In this document: positions 34,889 to 46,469 of the stretch, piece by piece
Layout of the letters: each line of letters starts with the position of its first letter
Position numbering within the stretch: the first letter of the stretch is position 1
From: Sciurus carolinensis
Lineage: Eukaryota; Chordata; Mammalia; Rodentia; Sciuridae
Assembly (NCBI RefSeq): GCF_902686445.1
Contig: NC_062220.1
Location: 108,734,643 to 108,798,642, forward strand
Length of the DNA: 64,000 nt
Direction: 5' to 3'
Translations under genes and position numbers: made by a program
The notes under the pieces: generated by a model
Told to the model about the DNA's origin: nothing
Seen by the model: the letters and a program-made list of their open reading frames with translations, nothing else
Databases searched by the model: none

Positions 34889-36815
34889 GGTAGAAGGGCA
34901 AATAAAAATATAGGATGCCTACTTCAACTTCAGACAGAATTATACTAAATTTTTTTCATCTTAAGTTCTCATTTAACTGGGCTTTGTGTATGTTATCTGG
35001 CAACCTTAGATCCTGGTAAAATTCTTAATCCACCCATGATATGATATCCTTAAGAAAATGAGGTAAGGAGAACATCAGATGAATTGGTGATGAAAATGAA
35101 TGAGGTAGTCACAGTGAAGGGGCACTTCCTGCAGTGGCATTAGCAGTCTTTAAAGGAAGTTAGTCTCTCCTGTGCCTTGATGATTGCTAAGGCTTTTGAA
35201 GCCTGCTCCCCTGAAGTGCAAGAAGTCCCTCATCAGAGCATGCCAGGGTGGCTGCCTTCATCAGCCCCTTCATTATACTCTCAACCAATATGGAAGCTGT
35301 TCTTTTGCTCCTTATTCCAAACTACAGATTGGTTACAGATTCCAGATCCCACTTTGAGAAGCACTTAAGGGCCCTGGGAGTCAGTACCTCTGGCCTGAGG
35401 TTGGCTTCCACCACTTTGGTTGCAGAACTTTGAAGGAGTCTCACCATAAAAATTAAGCCAATAAGTCCTATCCTATCCTCTTCACACTTAAGTGGACAAT
35501 TGTGCCTTCAGGCCTGCAAAGGCCATTTGCAAAAGGCCCTTCAAATGGTAACTGTTCTTATGATCTTCATGACTAACCACACCATCTAGAACCCAAAGTC
35601 ATCTTTGCTTCCTTCATTCTGCTCCTGCCACTCATCACCACTTCTCTCCAGTTTCTTAAATGCCCTTTTCCTCCTGTTCCCAGCCCACAGCCTGTAGCTC
35701 AGAACCTTCTCCGTTTGCATCTGGGCCATTACCATGGCCTAACCCCCACTTTCTCCCAGGACCAGACATGCCCCTTCACACAGTTGCCAGGGCTATTTTT
35801 TCTAAGATAAGAGCCAAGGATTTCTCATGGATCCTCCATTGCCTATGGCTAGGGCTCCTGTGGGCTGCACATCTGTGTGGGTGTCCATGCGAGATCCTGC
35901 TCAGCTGTTCTCTCTGCTGGACTGCCAACACTCACCATTTTATAGATAAGCCTCAAATACCTCTGTGCCTGGCTCCTGCTCTCTTTTCATGCATTTCCTA
36001 CCCAGAGCTCCTACACCCCAGTCACCAACTCTAGGACAAGCAGCCCTGGGCTCTTGCCTCTGGGATGCTCAGCAGATGCCCTCTGCCCATAGTAATACAG
36101 CTCCATGCCTACACACTTTGTCACATACTCCACACGCGGTTGGTGTGCTTAGTGCCTGTGAATTCCAAGTGAATATTTCCAGTAAGTCACAGAATGAATG
36201 TGAACAGCAGTGACCAGAACAAACAACAAGAAGTAATTACCTTTTAGTGCCAGGAAAATGACGCCCTCCTTTGAGAAACCAGAATGTGTCCTACTTTCAA
36301 TAATGGGAACCATGGAAATTAGTGTTTCCCTTTTGCCCAGCTTGTCAGACACACAAAGACAAAACTGATGCTCAACCATGGCACACAGCTTTGCTTTCAT
36401 GGTTAATATCCCTCCTCACTCTCTTTTTGGCCTGGTTTTCTGTTTCTATTTTTATTAAACATCTTGCATACAGGCCCTATACCAAGGCCTTGGCAAAACA
36501 GATGGGGTACAGAGAAAAATGGCAGCATGAAAAAGGGACAACAGATGGAGATATGAAGGTGCTGGAAAGTGAAATTCTTCACTTGAGCAGCAGCAACCTT
36601 GTGGGGGCGCCGTATTTCCATCTGAATTGGAGAAACAACAATGGTTTAAGGGGGACCCTTGCACTGTGCAAACACAATCAAAGGCATATGCCAATCATGG
36701 GGACAACAGAATGGTCAAGTCACAACGCCAGCTGTACATATCATATATGGTTAGCTACCAAAGGACAGTAAATACCACCCACACATCTGATTTCTCTGAT
36801 GTTTAAATCTGATTG
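34889..36815. other. Unique intron sequence; possible L2 remnant
   Basis: The part around 35,790-36,030 has words reminiscent of L2 (gccagggctattttttctaa, ctccattgcctatgg, caaatacctctgtgcctggc) but is too diverged to be sure. Open frames such as 36,322-36,771 (149 codons) give no recognisable protein. Confidence 0.45.
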
Positions 36816-36816
36816 T

Positions 36817-36968
36817 TGCTAGGCATGGTGGTGCACACCTGTAATCCCAGCAACTCTGGAGGCTGAGGCAGGAGGACAGCAAATTGAGGCCTTATCTCAA
36901 AATATAAAAAATAAAAAAGGGCTGGAGATGCAGCTCAGTGGTAGAATGTTCCTGGGTTCGGTCCCCAG

Positions 36969-36970
<2 letters not shown>
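36817..36970 (+). mobile_element. B1-ID composite SINE with internal deletion
   Basis: gctaggcatggtggtgcaca and tgtaatcccagcaactctgg lead to a shortened left half, the linker ttatctcaaaatataaaaaa and the ID half ggctggagatgcagctcagt ... ggttcggtccccag. A CA microsatellite follows directly. Confidence 0.9.

Positions 36971-37007
<37 letters not shown>
36971..37007. repeat. (CA)n microsatellite at a SINE 3' end
   Basis: About 18 perfect AC/CA units replace the expected A-rich tail of the SINE. Confidence 0.97.
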
Positions 37008-37015
<8 letters not shown>

Positions 37016-38052
37016 TCTGTCTGTTAATTGTTCGGAAACATGAGTTCAGAAGGGTCCAGCAAATTGGAAGGCCAGCCAGCTGGTCACTAGGCTCCTTCCC
37101 AGGAGGGATCATGTGAAATCCAAAATGTCACAGCTCAGGTAGCCAGTGTGGGAAAAATTCATTGACGTCATTAAATGATTTGTGCTCAGCCTTCCTTTAA
37201 GTCTTGTCTCAACCCAGAAGTTAGTTTAACCACCCACCCTTAATTCAGATACAAAGATCAAAGGATTTGAATGATGTGCGTCACCTGTCATGCCACCCGA
37301 ACCATTCCAGGGCTCCCTACTGCCTGTACAACTTTCCCGGAGCCATCCCTCACAACCTCAACCGTCTCCCCTCTTTGTAAGCTTTGGGAAGACTAAATTA
37401 CTAAAATAATGACATTCACACTAAATGACACTCCCCACAGACATCTGAGATGACTCCCTGCCTGCTGTCAAGCAAGCTCCTCTCTCTGCCTGTGCACCTA
37501 GACCACCTGTCCAAGCTCCACTTCCTCCACTGAGGTGTGCACACCCTTCCTTCTGGTCTTCTTTCTCCCATAGCAACATCACATGCACTGCACAAAAGAA
37601 ACTCTGCCTGTGTAACTTCTGCCTCCTCACAGAGGGCCAGGTTGCCAGCATCTAGCGCAGAGTCCCTCTCATGCCAGGGGCTGGGTAAAAGTCAGGTCAT
37701 GAGTGAGGGAACAGGTGGCTGACTAGCTACAGGGAATACTAAGAAAAGGAAAGAGGAAACCCCGGCTGGAGCAGATGAGCCACGTGAGAAGCAGAAACCA
37801 CAGAGTAAGATAAGGTGCATCACCCATAGCACACCAGGGAGACTAGTGCAGCAGCCACAGAGACAGAATAGGCATCATCAGGGGGACTAAAAGCAAGGTT
37901 GAGTCACACCTACCACATATGTGGGAATTTGAGTGACAAGAAGATACAGACATGAAATATAAGGACACATCCACAACATAACCAGAAGGGAAATCATGGA
38001 GACCAAACTGTTTTTGACAGTCCCAGTCAATAGGTCCAGCTTAAGGATCATG
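37008..38052. other. Unique intron sequence
   Basis: No gene or repeat recognised. Confidence 0.5.
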
Positions 38053-38054
38053 AT

Positions 38055-38275
38055 CAGCCAAGCATGGTGGCACATACCAATAATATCAAAGAGGTTGAGG
38101 CAACAGGATCACAAGTTGGAGTCCAGCCTGGGTAACTTAGCAAGACCCTTGCAACTTAGCATGACCTTGTCTCAAAAATAAATAAATAAATAAAAAGGGC
38201 TGGGGATGTTCAGTGGTAAAGTCCTCCTGGGGTCAATCCCCAGTACCAACAAAAAAAACAAAAACAAAATCAAAA
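38055..38275 (+). mobile_element. B1-ID composite SINE
   Basis: gccaagcatggtggcacata, gttgaggcaacaggatcaca, a left-half duplication of the word cttagcaagac/cttagcatgac, linker cttgtctcaaaaataaataa, ID half ggctggggatgttcagtggt ... ggtcaatccccagtacc and an A-rich tail. Confidence 0.88.
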
Positions 38276-38755
38276 ACATGATCACAATTATAAAAATTTA
38301 CTTTAACACAATCTGGGAAATGTAGGTATAAATAGGGACTTAAATGCCACTGAGGACTCACTGTTAGTTTTGTCACAAGGCTAAGGAGATGACTGCCTTG
38401 AGGAAAGTCACCCTTATTAGCTAAGATATGGAGTATTCATGAAAAAAATGACAGCTTTTAGGGGTTTATTTTAAAATGTTCAAGACAAGAAAATAATCAG
38501 ATGACAGAGGAAACTAAATTAACAAAATGTATCTATTTTTAATGTATACTTGAATTTTCCATAATCCATTTTATGTCATTGAAAGATGTCCACTGAATAG
38601 AGTTAAAAGAATCTTCAAATCGATGGTTGTTTATTGTTGATTAGTGTAGTCCCCTGAAAAGTGATCTGTTTCAAATTTTATTCTAATTATTCTCATTATC
38701 TAATCATTTAGAGCATTGTTTAAATATGAGTGATAATAATGATGAAAGAAAATTG
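38276..38755. other. Unique AT-rich intron sequence
   Basis: No gene or repeat recognised. Confidence 0.5.
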
Positions 38756-38850
38756 CTGGGGCTGGGGTTATGGCTCAGAGGTAGAGCACTTGCCTAGCAT
38801 GTGTGAGGCACTGGGTTCGAGTCTCAGCACCATCAACAATTAAAAACATA
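38756..38850 (+). mobile_element. ID SINE, nearly complete
   Basis: ggggctggggttatggctca, gaggtagagcacttgcctag, catgtgtgaggcactgggtt, cgagtctcagcaccat followed by caacaattaaaaac. This is the common squirrel ID form. Confidence 0.92.
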
Positions 38851-39288
38851 TATGTAAAAAAAATATATAAAAAAAGAGAAAAAAAACAAAAAAACTACTG
38901 AATCAGGGGATGAAAAATAAAATTTGGCCAACCTAACTCAATTTGTAGTCTTTAAATGTTTACCTCCTAAAACACGCTATTAGTAAAACACTATGTTTAC
39001 ATGTTCTTATTCTCCCCTATCCACATACCAGAGCTTGGGAAAGGAAGTTCCTCCCCATCATGATGGCCAGTTCACTGCCTCTCCAGTGAGTCCCCAGTAA
39101 AGAGGAACTGGACCCTCCTCGGATGTGCAGGCAACCCAGGCTTGGGAGCAATGCTCACCTGAAGTGAAGGCTGCTGCCCAGTCACTGTGATTCCACTTTT
39201 CCTTGAGCAAGCCAATTTCAGAATTAAAGAAGTAAGCTACTAAAGATAAGCCAGACCCCAATCAAAGCTTTTAACAAACTTAGCACAC
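38851..39288. other. Unique intron sequence
   Basis: No gene or repeat recognised beyond the A-rich stretch after the ID element. Confidence 0.5.
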
Positions 39289-39448
39289 ATTAGAAATTAA
39301 AGACTGACCCAGTGACTACAATTCCTCCATGGGTGGAGGAATGCAAAAGGATATAACTGTTTTGGAAAACAGCCTAGCAGTTTCTTAACACATTAAACCT
39401 TCAACTTCCATGTGACTCAACCATTCCACTCCAGTCCCTTAGCCTGTA

Positions 39449-39531
39449 GTAATTTATCTAAGTTTTTATCCAAAAGAATTTATCTAAGTATTTTATTCAA
39501 AAGTAATTTATCTAAGTGTTTATCCAAAAGA
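39449..39531. repeat. Three imperfect ~25-29-bp tandem units
   Basis: Units share atttatctaagt followed by a T-rich stretch and caaaa. The first unit overlaps a 36-base segment that recurs at 40,446-40,481. Confidence 0.85.
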
Positions 39532-39561
39532 AAAGGAATATGTGTGACACAAAAGATTACA

Positions 39562-39778
39562 TGGCTGGATGCCCTAAGTGCACATCTATAATCCCAGCTA
39601 CTCAGGAGGGTCGAGGCAGGAGAATTACAAGTTTGGGGCAGGACAATGCAACATAGCAACACACCATCTCAAAATAAAAAAATAAAAAGGTCTGGGGATG
39701 TAGCTCAGCAGTACAGTGCTTGTCTAGCATACACAAGGCACTGGGTTCAATCTGTAGCACTGGAGGAAAAAAAAAACT
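39562..39778 (+). mobile_element. B1-ID composite SINE nested in L1
   Basis: ggctggatgccctaagtgca, tataatcccagctactcagg, linker ccatctcaaaataaaaaaat, ID half gtctggggatgtagctcagc ... ggcactgggttcaatctgta, A tail. Younger than the L1 it splits. Confidence 0.9.
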
Positions 39779-39974
39779 ACACATGAATGATCATAATAGC
39801 GTTATTCATAACAGCCAAAACTGGAAACCACCCGAATGTCTGTCAACAAGAGAATAAATAGATAATTGTTGTGGTGAGTGAAACACTGCTCATCAATAAA
39901 GAGAAATGAACTCCAGAAATACCATAATATGAGTAAATATCAAAACCACTATGTTTAGTGAAATAACTAGACGA

Positions 39975-39993
39975 AAGAGAGAGAGAGAGAGAA
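39975..39993. repeat. Short (GA)n tract
   Basis: Eight to nine GA units within the L1 fragment. Confidence 0.9.
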
Positions 39994-40255
39994 TATTATG
40001 GAATGCCATGGTGGTGGGAGGTGATATCAATGGTGGACCCCAGGGCAGAGGAAGAGGAATGGATAAATTGCAGAGAACCACAAGAGAACTTTTAACAGTG
40101 ATTAAAAACAAAACAAAACAAAACAAAAACCTCTATATCTTGATTGTGATTTTGAGGGTGTAATCACATGCTGAAATTTGATATTCATCAAATTGCCTAT
40201 TTTGAAGACAGGCAGTTTATTGTACATAAATATACCTCAATGAAGGTGTTTTAAA

Positions 40256-40745
40256 AATTCAATGCACCCTTTAATCACACAGAAGAAAAAGAAACTGCTT
40301 GAAAATAGCTTAATCTTCAAAATAAGAATGGCATGAGAGATATAATCTTTATGTGAGAACCAACAGAAATTCAAACTACAAGACTAGTTATTCTTCCTTA
40401 GTAAGGAGCACTGGATCATGCACTGTATTATCAGTGTATGAACCACAGTCCTTTAGCCTATAGTAAATTATCTAAGTTTTTCATTAGTCAATAACTACCT
40501 TAGTCTTAACTTTGTCTAGAGTTTCACATTTTTCTACATTTGTTTCTCCTATCTTCTAACTAAACCATGACATCCTTGGGGCCTAGGAATGTATACAATG
40601 TATCCCCTCAGATCCAGTTATTCTTTCATGCATATAGTCTGTGCCCAATATATATAGAATTAAGAATCTTAAATGTATCACTTCTTCAATAAAAGTTATT
40701 TCAGGGGTTTATTTTTTAAAAATACTGCTCGATAAAATAAAATCC
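40256..40745. other. AT-rich intron sequence with a duplicated 36-base segment
   Basis: 40,446-40,481 repeats 39,432-39,467 with three mismatches in the same orientation. No gene or other repeat recognised. Confidence 0.55.
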
Positions 40746-40759
40746 AAAAAGTAATGCTG

Positions 40760-40822
40760 ACCACATAAATAAATAAAATAAAGGTATTGTGTCCATCTAA
40801 AAAAAAAAAAAAAAAAAAAAAA
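40760..40822 (+). mobile_element. Severely 5'-truncated extended-ID insertion
   Basis: Only the last bases of an ID element (accac) and a tail of AAAT units, aaaggtattgtgtccatct and 24 A remain. It is flanked by direct repeats ending gtaatgctg (40,746-40,759 and 40,819-40,831), a target-site duplication. The same tail in complement belongs to the ID element at 46,470. Confidence 0.8.
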
Positions 40823-41108
40823 GTAATGCTGTGAGTTTTGAACATGCATAGTCAGTGAGGCAGACCAGCCCTTTGGGACTGTCATTGATAGGGCTATTTT
40901 GCAATGCAAACAGGACACTCTGGGACAATGAGGTGTAGGACATACTCCTGGGGCCAAGGGTTCACATTCTTTTTAACTCTCATGTGCCCCTTGCCTTCTG
41001 CTAGTCAGGGAGTTATCATGTGCAAGAACTGCCAACACTAGAGCACTCGGGCTCACAGGTGTCCGTACTTCTCCACACCTTTTACTCTCTTTTTTGATCA
41101 AGAAGGGA

Positions 41109-41135
41109 AAAAAAAAAAAAAAAAAAAAAAAAAAA
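41109..41135. repeat. Poly(A) tract
   Basis: About 27 consecutive A. I could not identify a SINE body upstream. Confidence 0.95.
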
Positions 41136-42484
41136 GCCCACCATGGAATAAGCTTCCAGGGGTCTATTTACATGAGCTAATCTTGGTATGATATTCACAG
41201 CTACAGCCTGGCTGTGATGTGGGTCTGGGAGGGGTGTTATATTTAAGAACTGCTTCAGCAAAACCATTTTCTGAGAATGCCTTTCATAAAAATAAACTGG
41301 ACTTATCTGAACCCCACCCAACAAGTAGAATTCATTGCTCCTCCTCCTTTGGATGTTCCTGAAGCACTCTGTACACATTTCTGTAACAGTCCTTGTCCTA
41401 AAAACTTGTTAGAGATCCATCCTCCCTTCTGCATCACAGACTTAGGGCAGGAAAATCCAAGATACAATACACACATGAATACTAAATGATGCTAATTTTT
41501 TTTTTTTTAGAAAAATCATGTCCCAATTAGATCAATAAATTTTAAAATGGTCCTACATCAGTAAAAATGAATCATTTAATTTTTAAAACTCCATAATATT
41601 TAATATAAGAGGATATATGACAAAAATTTAACATAGAGACAATCACACATGTATCATTTTAAATTTATAGTTTGTCTTTAGAAGGAAGATGATTGATTAA
41701 ATTTTTTTTAAATTAGTGTGGCTTTATGTTTTTTTTTTAACCAAAGGATTATTTTACACAAGTTATATATCTCATGTCTTTTTTAAAGAATTATTTGTGA
41801 AAGTTTTTTTTTTTTCTTCAGAAAAATATTCTGCAGAAACACAACAAAATAAATGTCCCTTAAAGTATTTTACAAAATAGTTTTTATTTCATGACAGATA
41901 CCTGTAAAGGTTTTAAAACCACTTTGATGCTGATGGCTCATTGCAAGGTGTTAAGTATAGCAAGAAGCTAGCTTGAAATCTGGGCTCAACTATGCTTTCC
42001 CCAAGTAAGTGCATAAAGCATGTGAAGTGCATTAAAATATACATTTCTTTTTTAAAAAAATAGAACAAATTTGTATTAATTATTAACAATTTTACACTTT
42101 TTTTTTTCCATGAAGCACAGAGTTATTTTCCAAACTGACTCCTTCAGGATACTTCAGAATCTTATGCTCATCTCCTCTTGGTTCAAGCTAGAATGACTGG
42201 GATTTTATGCTTTACAAGAAAAAATAACTGACTATGATTTCTTTACTCTCTTACCATCTTCCTTCTTTTTTGCTTTTCTTTTCTTCCTTGGTTTTCCCTG
42301 ACCTAAAGGACAGGCCATCTGGATATTTCCCCTTTATCTCTGAAGTAGTACAGCACACAATCAATACTGACAGACCTTCACAGCATCTGAACACAAATAA
42401 TAGAATCAGTTGCACAATGCAATATAAACTTCCATTTTTAGTGCCAAATTTGAGGAACAGCACCATGAACTTTACAGTCATTAA
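41136..42484. other. Unique AT-rich intron sequence
   Basis: Several short T and A homopolymers (for example 41,490-41,510, 41,730-41,738, 42,099-42,108). No gene seen. Confidence 0.5.
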
Positions 42485-43138
42485 CTTTTTAAAAAAATTT
42501 GTTCTAATTAGTTATACATGGTGGTAGAATGCATTTTGACACACTGTACACAAATGAGCAGAATTTTTTATTCCTCTGGCTATACATGGTGCAGAGTCAC
42601 GCCAATAGAGTAGTCGTACATGTATACAGGGGTAATAATGTCTGTCTCATTCCATCATCTTCCTACCCCCACACCCTCTGTCCAATACAAAGTTCCTCCA
42701 TTCTTCCAAACCCCCACCCCCATTATGGATCATCATCTGCTTATCAGAGAAAACATTTGGCCTTTGGTTTTTTGGGTTTGACTTATTTTGCTTAATAAGA
42801 TCTCCTCCAGCTCCATCCATTTACCTGTAAATACCATAATTTCATTCTTCTTTAAGGCTGATTAATATTCCTTTGAGTATATACACCACATTTTCCTTAT
42901 TCATTCATCTCTTGAAGGGCATCTAGGTTGGTTCCATAGTTTAGCTATTGTGAACTGAGCTGCTATAAGTGTGTCTGCATCACTGTAATATGCTGATTTT
43001 GAGTCCTCTGGGTATAAACTGAGGAGTGGGATAGCAGGTTCAAATGGTAGTTCAGGTCCAAGTTTTCTGAGGAATCTCCATACTGCTTTCCATAGTGGTT
43101 GTACCAATATGTAATACCACCAGCAATGAAAAACATAC
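42485..43138 (-). mobile_element. L1 3' end, antisense, with ORF2 C-terminal remnant
   Basis: On the minus strand 43,138-42,901 encodes LVQPLWKAVWRFLRKL and PAIPLLSLYPEDSK, the conserved C-terminal region of L1 ORF2 protein, then FTIAKLWNQPRCPS. The rest, down to 42,485, is 3' end sequence identical in kind to that at 28,890-29,252. It is 5'-truncated and ORF2 is not intact. It is in the same orientation as COBL. Confidence 0.9.
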
Positions 43139-43184
43139 ATTTCTTGAAGAGGACATTTTTGTAACAGAATGCAATTATGCCCCA

Positions 43185-43385
43185 TATAGTTTTGTTTTGT
43201 TGTCTTTTGTTTTGTTTGGTACCAGGGATTGAACTGAGAGGCAGTTAACCACTGAGTCACATCCCTAGCCCTTTTTATTTTTATTTTGAGACAGGGTCTT
43301 GCTAAGACTTTGAATTTGCAATCCTCCTGCCTCAGCCTCCCAAGAGCTGCTGGGATTATAGGCATGCATCACCACATCTAGCTTA
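43185..43385 (-). mobile_element. B1-ID composite SINE, antisense
   Basis: The complement carries the ID half (gtaccagggattgaactgag, accactgagtcacatcccta), the linker ttttattttgagacaggg, and the B1-like half (cctgcctcagcctcccaaga, gggattataggcatgcatca). Confidence 0.92.
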
Positions 43386-43877
43386 GTATTTTGGTTTTTG
43401 TTTTGTTGTTTTGTTTTGTTTTATTTTTAAGATCAGCCTGGTCTTCCTGAGAGCTGCACCAAGAGGTTAATGGGCATTTCAGGAACTGATGGGAGGATGA
43501 AATGCTAAGAGATAAATAAATTGATCATATTTAGCAAGGACTGAGTATCTGAATCACCTAACAACTCTTGGGCACAATTAGTTGTGTTCCAACCCATGCT
43601 GGTTCCATGAGGATCAGGGAAGAGCCTAGGTGTGTCTTTACTCAAAAGCTGCTCTGTAACTTTGAAACATAGCTCTGGTTAAAAACCACCAGTCGGGAAT
43701 GGAGCTCCCATATTTATTTAGGTAGACTCAGCACCCAGGCTGAGTGATCATAACATTCTTAGTCTGGACAGGGCAATTTGTTGAGGGAAATGGACATTAT
43801 TGGGATTATACCAGGATAAGAGGTGTAGGTGGGACTGTCCTAAAACTGAGACATCTGGTCATTTTTAAGCACCTGAG

Positions 43878-43878
<1 letters not shown>
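43386..43878. other. Unique intron sequence
   Basis: Starts with a GTTTT-rich stretch (about 43,395-43,425). No gene seen. Confidence 0.5.
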
Positions 43879-43928
<50 letters not shown>

Positions 43929-43936
43929 TGAACGCG
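43879..43936. repeat. (TG)n followed by (CG)n microsatellite
   Basis: About 19 TG units run into gcgcgcgcgcacgtg and then aacgcgcatg. The alternating purine-pyrimidine stretch is over 45 bases. Confidence 0.97.
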
Positions 43937-44912
43937 CATGAATGTTTTATTTTTTGCTTGGGGGAGGGTTAAATTTTTTTAAATGGCAGGGAAATTTCTC
44001 ATCACTTTAAGAATATATATAAACAACAGTTCATACTTGTAGAAAGAAAATTGCCACATGAAGCCTTCATTATGTAAAAATGTCAACCTTTAGAAAAGTT
44101 TGTACCAGTGCCACCACTAGTGGAATTTGGATATCAAAACCTCCTTTTCAGAGGTCCCTCCAAGCATGTTGTTCATAAGTTTTCAGTTCAACCAACTTGC
44201 TTTGGAAAAGGCAGTCAAGCTGATTGCCCTGTGGAAGTTCCAAAATAAGGCCACACATGTCTTCTACTAATCTCTTCAAAAGTTGGGGCCTAATTCTCCT
44301 CCCCTGAGTGAGGACTAGACTTAGTGTCTTACTTTTGCAGGTAGAATATGAGGTCAGTGAATGCATGACTTCTAAGGCTAGGTCATGAAAAGCTTCACAG
44401 TTTAGCTTTCTCCTTCCATTCCTCCAGTCACCTGCACTTACAGGAGTTGGCTGCCATGTTGTGAGGATACTCAAGCAGACATACAAAGAGTTCCACATGG
44501 CAAGGAATGAGGTATCCTACCAAAAGTTAGCAAAAACTGAGCCAGCTTCCAGTTACTTCACATGAATCTAAGCAACAGCTGCAACCTCATGAAAAACCTG
44601 AGTCAGAACGATCCAGTAAAACTATTCCTCCAATAAGTTGGTAAGATTTAGGGAGATTTTCTACACAGCATAGATAACTAGTATTTGCAGTCTTCAACCT
44701 TATCACCTTTGTGATAAGGCAAGTTTTTATGAGGTCACCTGCTAATCAGGCTATTCCTGCAGCTTGTTGCCCATGTAGGGGCATGCACAGGCAAGGAAGG
44801 TATTCTTTTCCCAACAGCTCTGATCAGCTAAAGAAATGGGCTCAGCCCACACAGCCCTGGGAACCAGCACCAATGCAGAAGACATGAGCAGGGCAGACCA
44901 CATCATTGCTCT
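43937..44912. other. Unique intron sequence
   Basis: A 116-codon minus-strand open frame at 44,148-44,498 has no recognisable product. Confidence 0.5.
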
Positions 44913-45001
44913 TTTTTTTTTTTTTTTCCAGTGCTGGAAATCATATCAGGACCTCATGCATGATAGGAAGCACTCTACCTCAGCTACATCCTGATCCCCA
45001 C
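44913..45001 (-). mobile_element. ID SINE, antisense
   Basis: A T run (complement of the tail), ccagtgctggaaatcatatc, then gcactctacctcagctacat and cctgatcccca. Diverged ID copy. Confidence 0.8.
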
Positions 45002-45655
45002 TTCATCACTCTAAATCAGTGCATGAGTCATTCTTCATGTGGAAAATGGAGGGGGAAATGCCTGCCTGCAGGTTCATGAACTTGTCATGAAATTCAGACA
45101 AAAATTCAGCTCTCAGGACTTTGAAAGCTGGAAAACATTACATAAACATAACTTGACAGTAAATAGATCCTAACACTGAACATAGCATATTCTTAGACTA
45201 CTTCAGTAGGTGATAGTAATGAATAGGACACATTCTGTGCAGAAAAGCAAGATACCACACTGCCCAAAAGTATGAGAAAGCCTGGAGTGGCCTTACTGGA
45301 GCAAAACACAGAGGACACAGAGGCCCAAGGGTCCATGCCATTTCTCCTAGCATGTAATTCCTTTCTCCTATCTCAACTTTCCTCTCCCACCCCTATATCA
45401 GGATACTCTTCTCCCATTCCCTTCTTCAAAATCATTGTTCATAAAGTCAGGAAGTGTCATCTGAACAGCATCCCTAAGCAATAAATAAATGGTGTGGAGC
45501 AGAAAAACTAAAGACTGGTGTTAATGGTGAGCAACTAGCAACGTTCCTTTATGCCCTGGGTTCAGACAGCATACTTTCCCAAAGACAGCCAACACAACCT
45601 TCCATGGTCTGCATGCACATGCACACACATATGCACAGTCCTCATGAAGCTGGAC
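45002..45655. other. Unique intron sequence
   Basis: No gene or repeat recognised. Confidence 0.5.
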
Positions 45656-45656
45656 A

Positions 45657-45691
45657 TTTTTATTTTATTTTATTTTATTTTATTTTATTTT
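45657..45691. repeat. (TTTTA)n pentanucleotide repeat in a SINE tail
   Basis: Seven units; the complement (TAAAA)n is the expanded tail of the next SINE. Confidence 0.97.
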
Positions 45692-45869
45692 GTGGAACTG
45701 GGTATTGAACCCAGGGGTATTATACCACTGAGCTGTACTCTCGACACTTTTTTAAAATTTTGAGACAGTGTCTCTTACTAAGTTACCCAGTCTGACCTGG
45801 AACTTGCAATTGTCCTGCCTCAGCCTCCCAAGTCACTGGGATTACAGTTGTGCATCACTACCTCCAGAT
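45692..45869 (-). mobile_element. B1-ID composite SINE, antisense
   Basis: ID half gaactgggtattgaacccag, taccactgagctgtactctc; linker aaaattttgagacagtgtct; B1-like half agttacccagtctgacctgg, cctgcctcagcctcccaagt, gggattacagttgtgcatca. Confidence 0.93.
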
Positions 45870-46465
45870 GGGTTTGGGCATTCTTAAGACACTAAGGAAT
45901 GCAGTGAGGCTGCTGGGAAATGTCACACGCAGCCACGCCCTACTTCCTGGCTGCCTGGAAGGTGTGGAATTTGCTGTTAAGAAAGTATTATGTTTCAAAG
46001 AACTTGTGCAAATCCTCTGCTTCAATATCACTGAGGAACAGAAATGACAAACTAGAGTAATTCAGATTTTACTTATCTTCTCCTGTCTCCTTTTCTTTCT
46101 TCTTAAAATCACAAGTTTCAAACTGACTGCAGGATTAATAATCTCCAGTATATTGGCACAGGTGCCAGGGAAACTGACCCATGGCCTGTCTGGAACCTGC
46201 TGAAGAATATGAATGGCCTTGGGCCCAGGGTGGCTGGCAGTTCAGGCCAGAGAAGGACAGATCCTATTAACAATAGAAATGGTGCCCAGGGAGGGGTATC
46301 ATGCTGCTTCCGGGTCACAGGTGTGGGCTTTTATCCTCCGTCCAGTGACATGTCTACACCAGCATTCCAGCAAACAATAAGGGAATGAATGGCTTCAAAT
46401 TCTTCCCTCCACTCCACCCCAGCTCAGTCTGGGGTTGTTGTTCTTTACTAGACTTTTAAAAAAAA
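45870..46465. other. Unique intron sequence
   Basis: No gene or repeat recognised. Confidence 0.5.
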
Positions 46466-46469
46466 ATTT

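Larger units (their letters stand above)
39290..40255 (+). mobile_element. L1 fragment split by a SINE
   Basis: L1 words: ttggaaaacagcctagcagt, atgtgactcaaccattccac, ataatagcgttattcataac, gccaaaactggaaaccaccc, catcaataaagagaaatgaa, then the 3' UTR with gatattcatcaaattgccta and tgtacataaatatacctcaa. A B1-ID SINE is inserted at 39,562-39,778. Inside the ORF2 region an AATTTATCTAAGT-containing unit occurs three times (39,449-39,531), which is not normal L1 sequence. Confidence 0.8.

Noticed and set aside
36322..36771. A 149-codon plus-strand open frame with a hydrophobic stretch
   Set aside because: No known family, poor start context evidence and no supporting exon structure in a mammalian intron.
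42901..43365. A 154-codon gene on the minus strand
   Set aside because: It is a chance fusion of an antisense B1-ID SINE with the C-terminal end of L1 ORF2.
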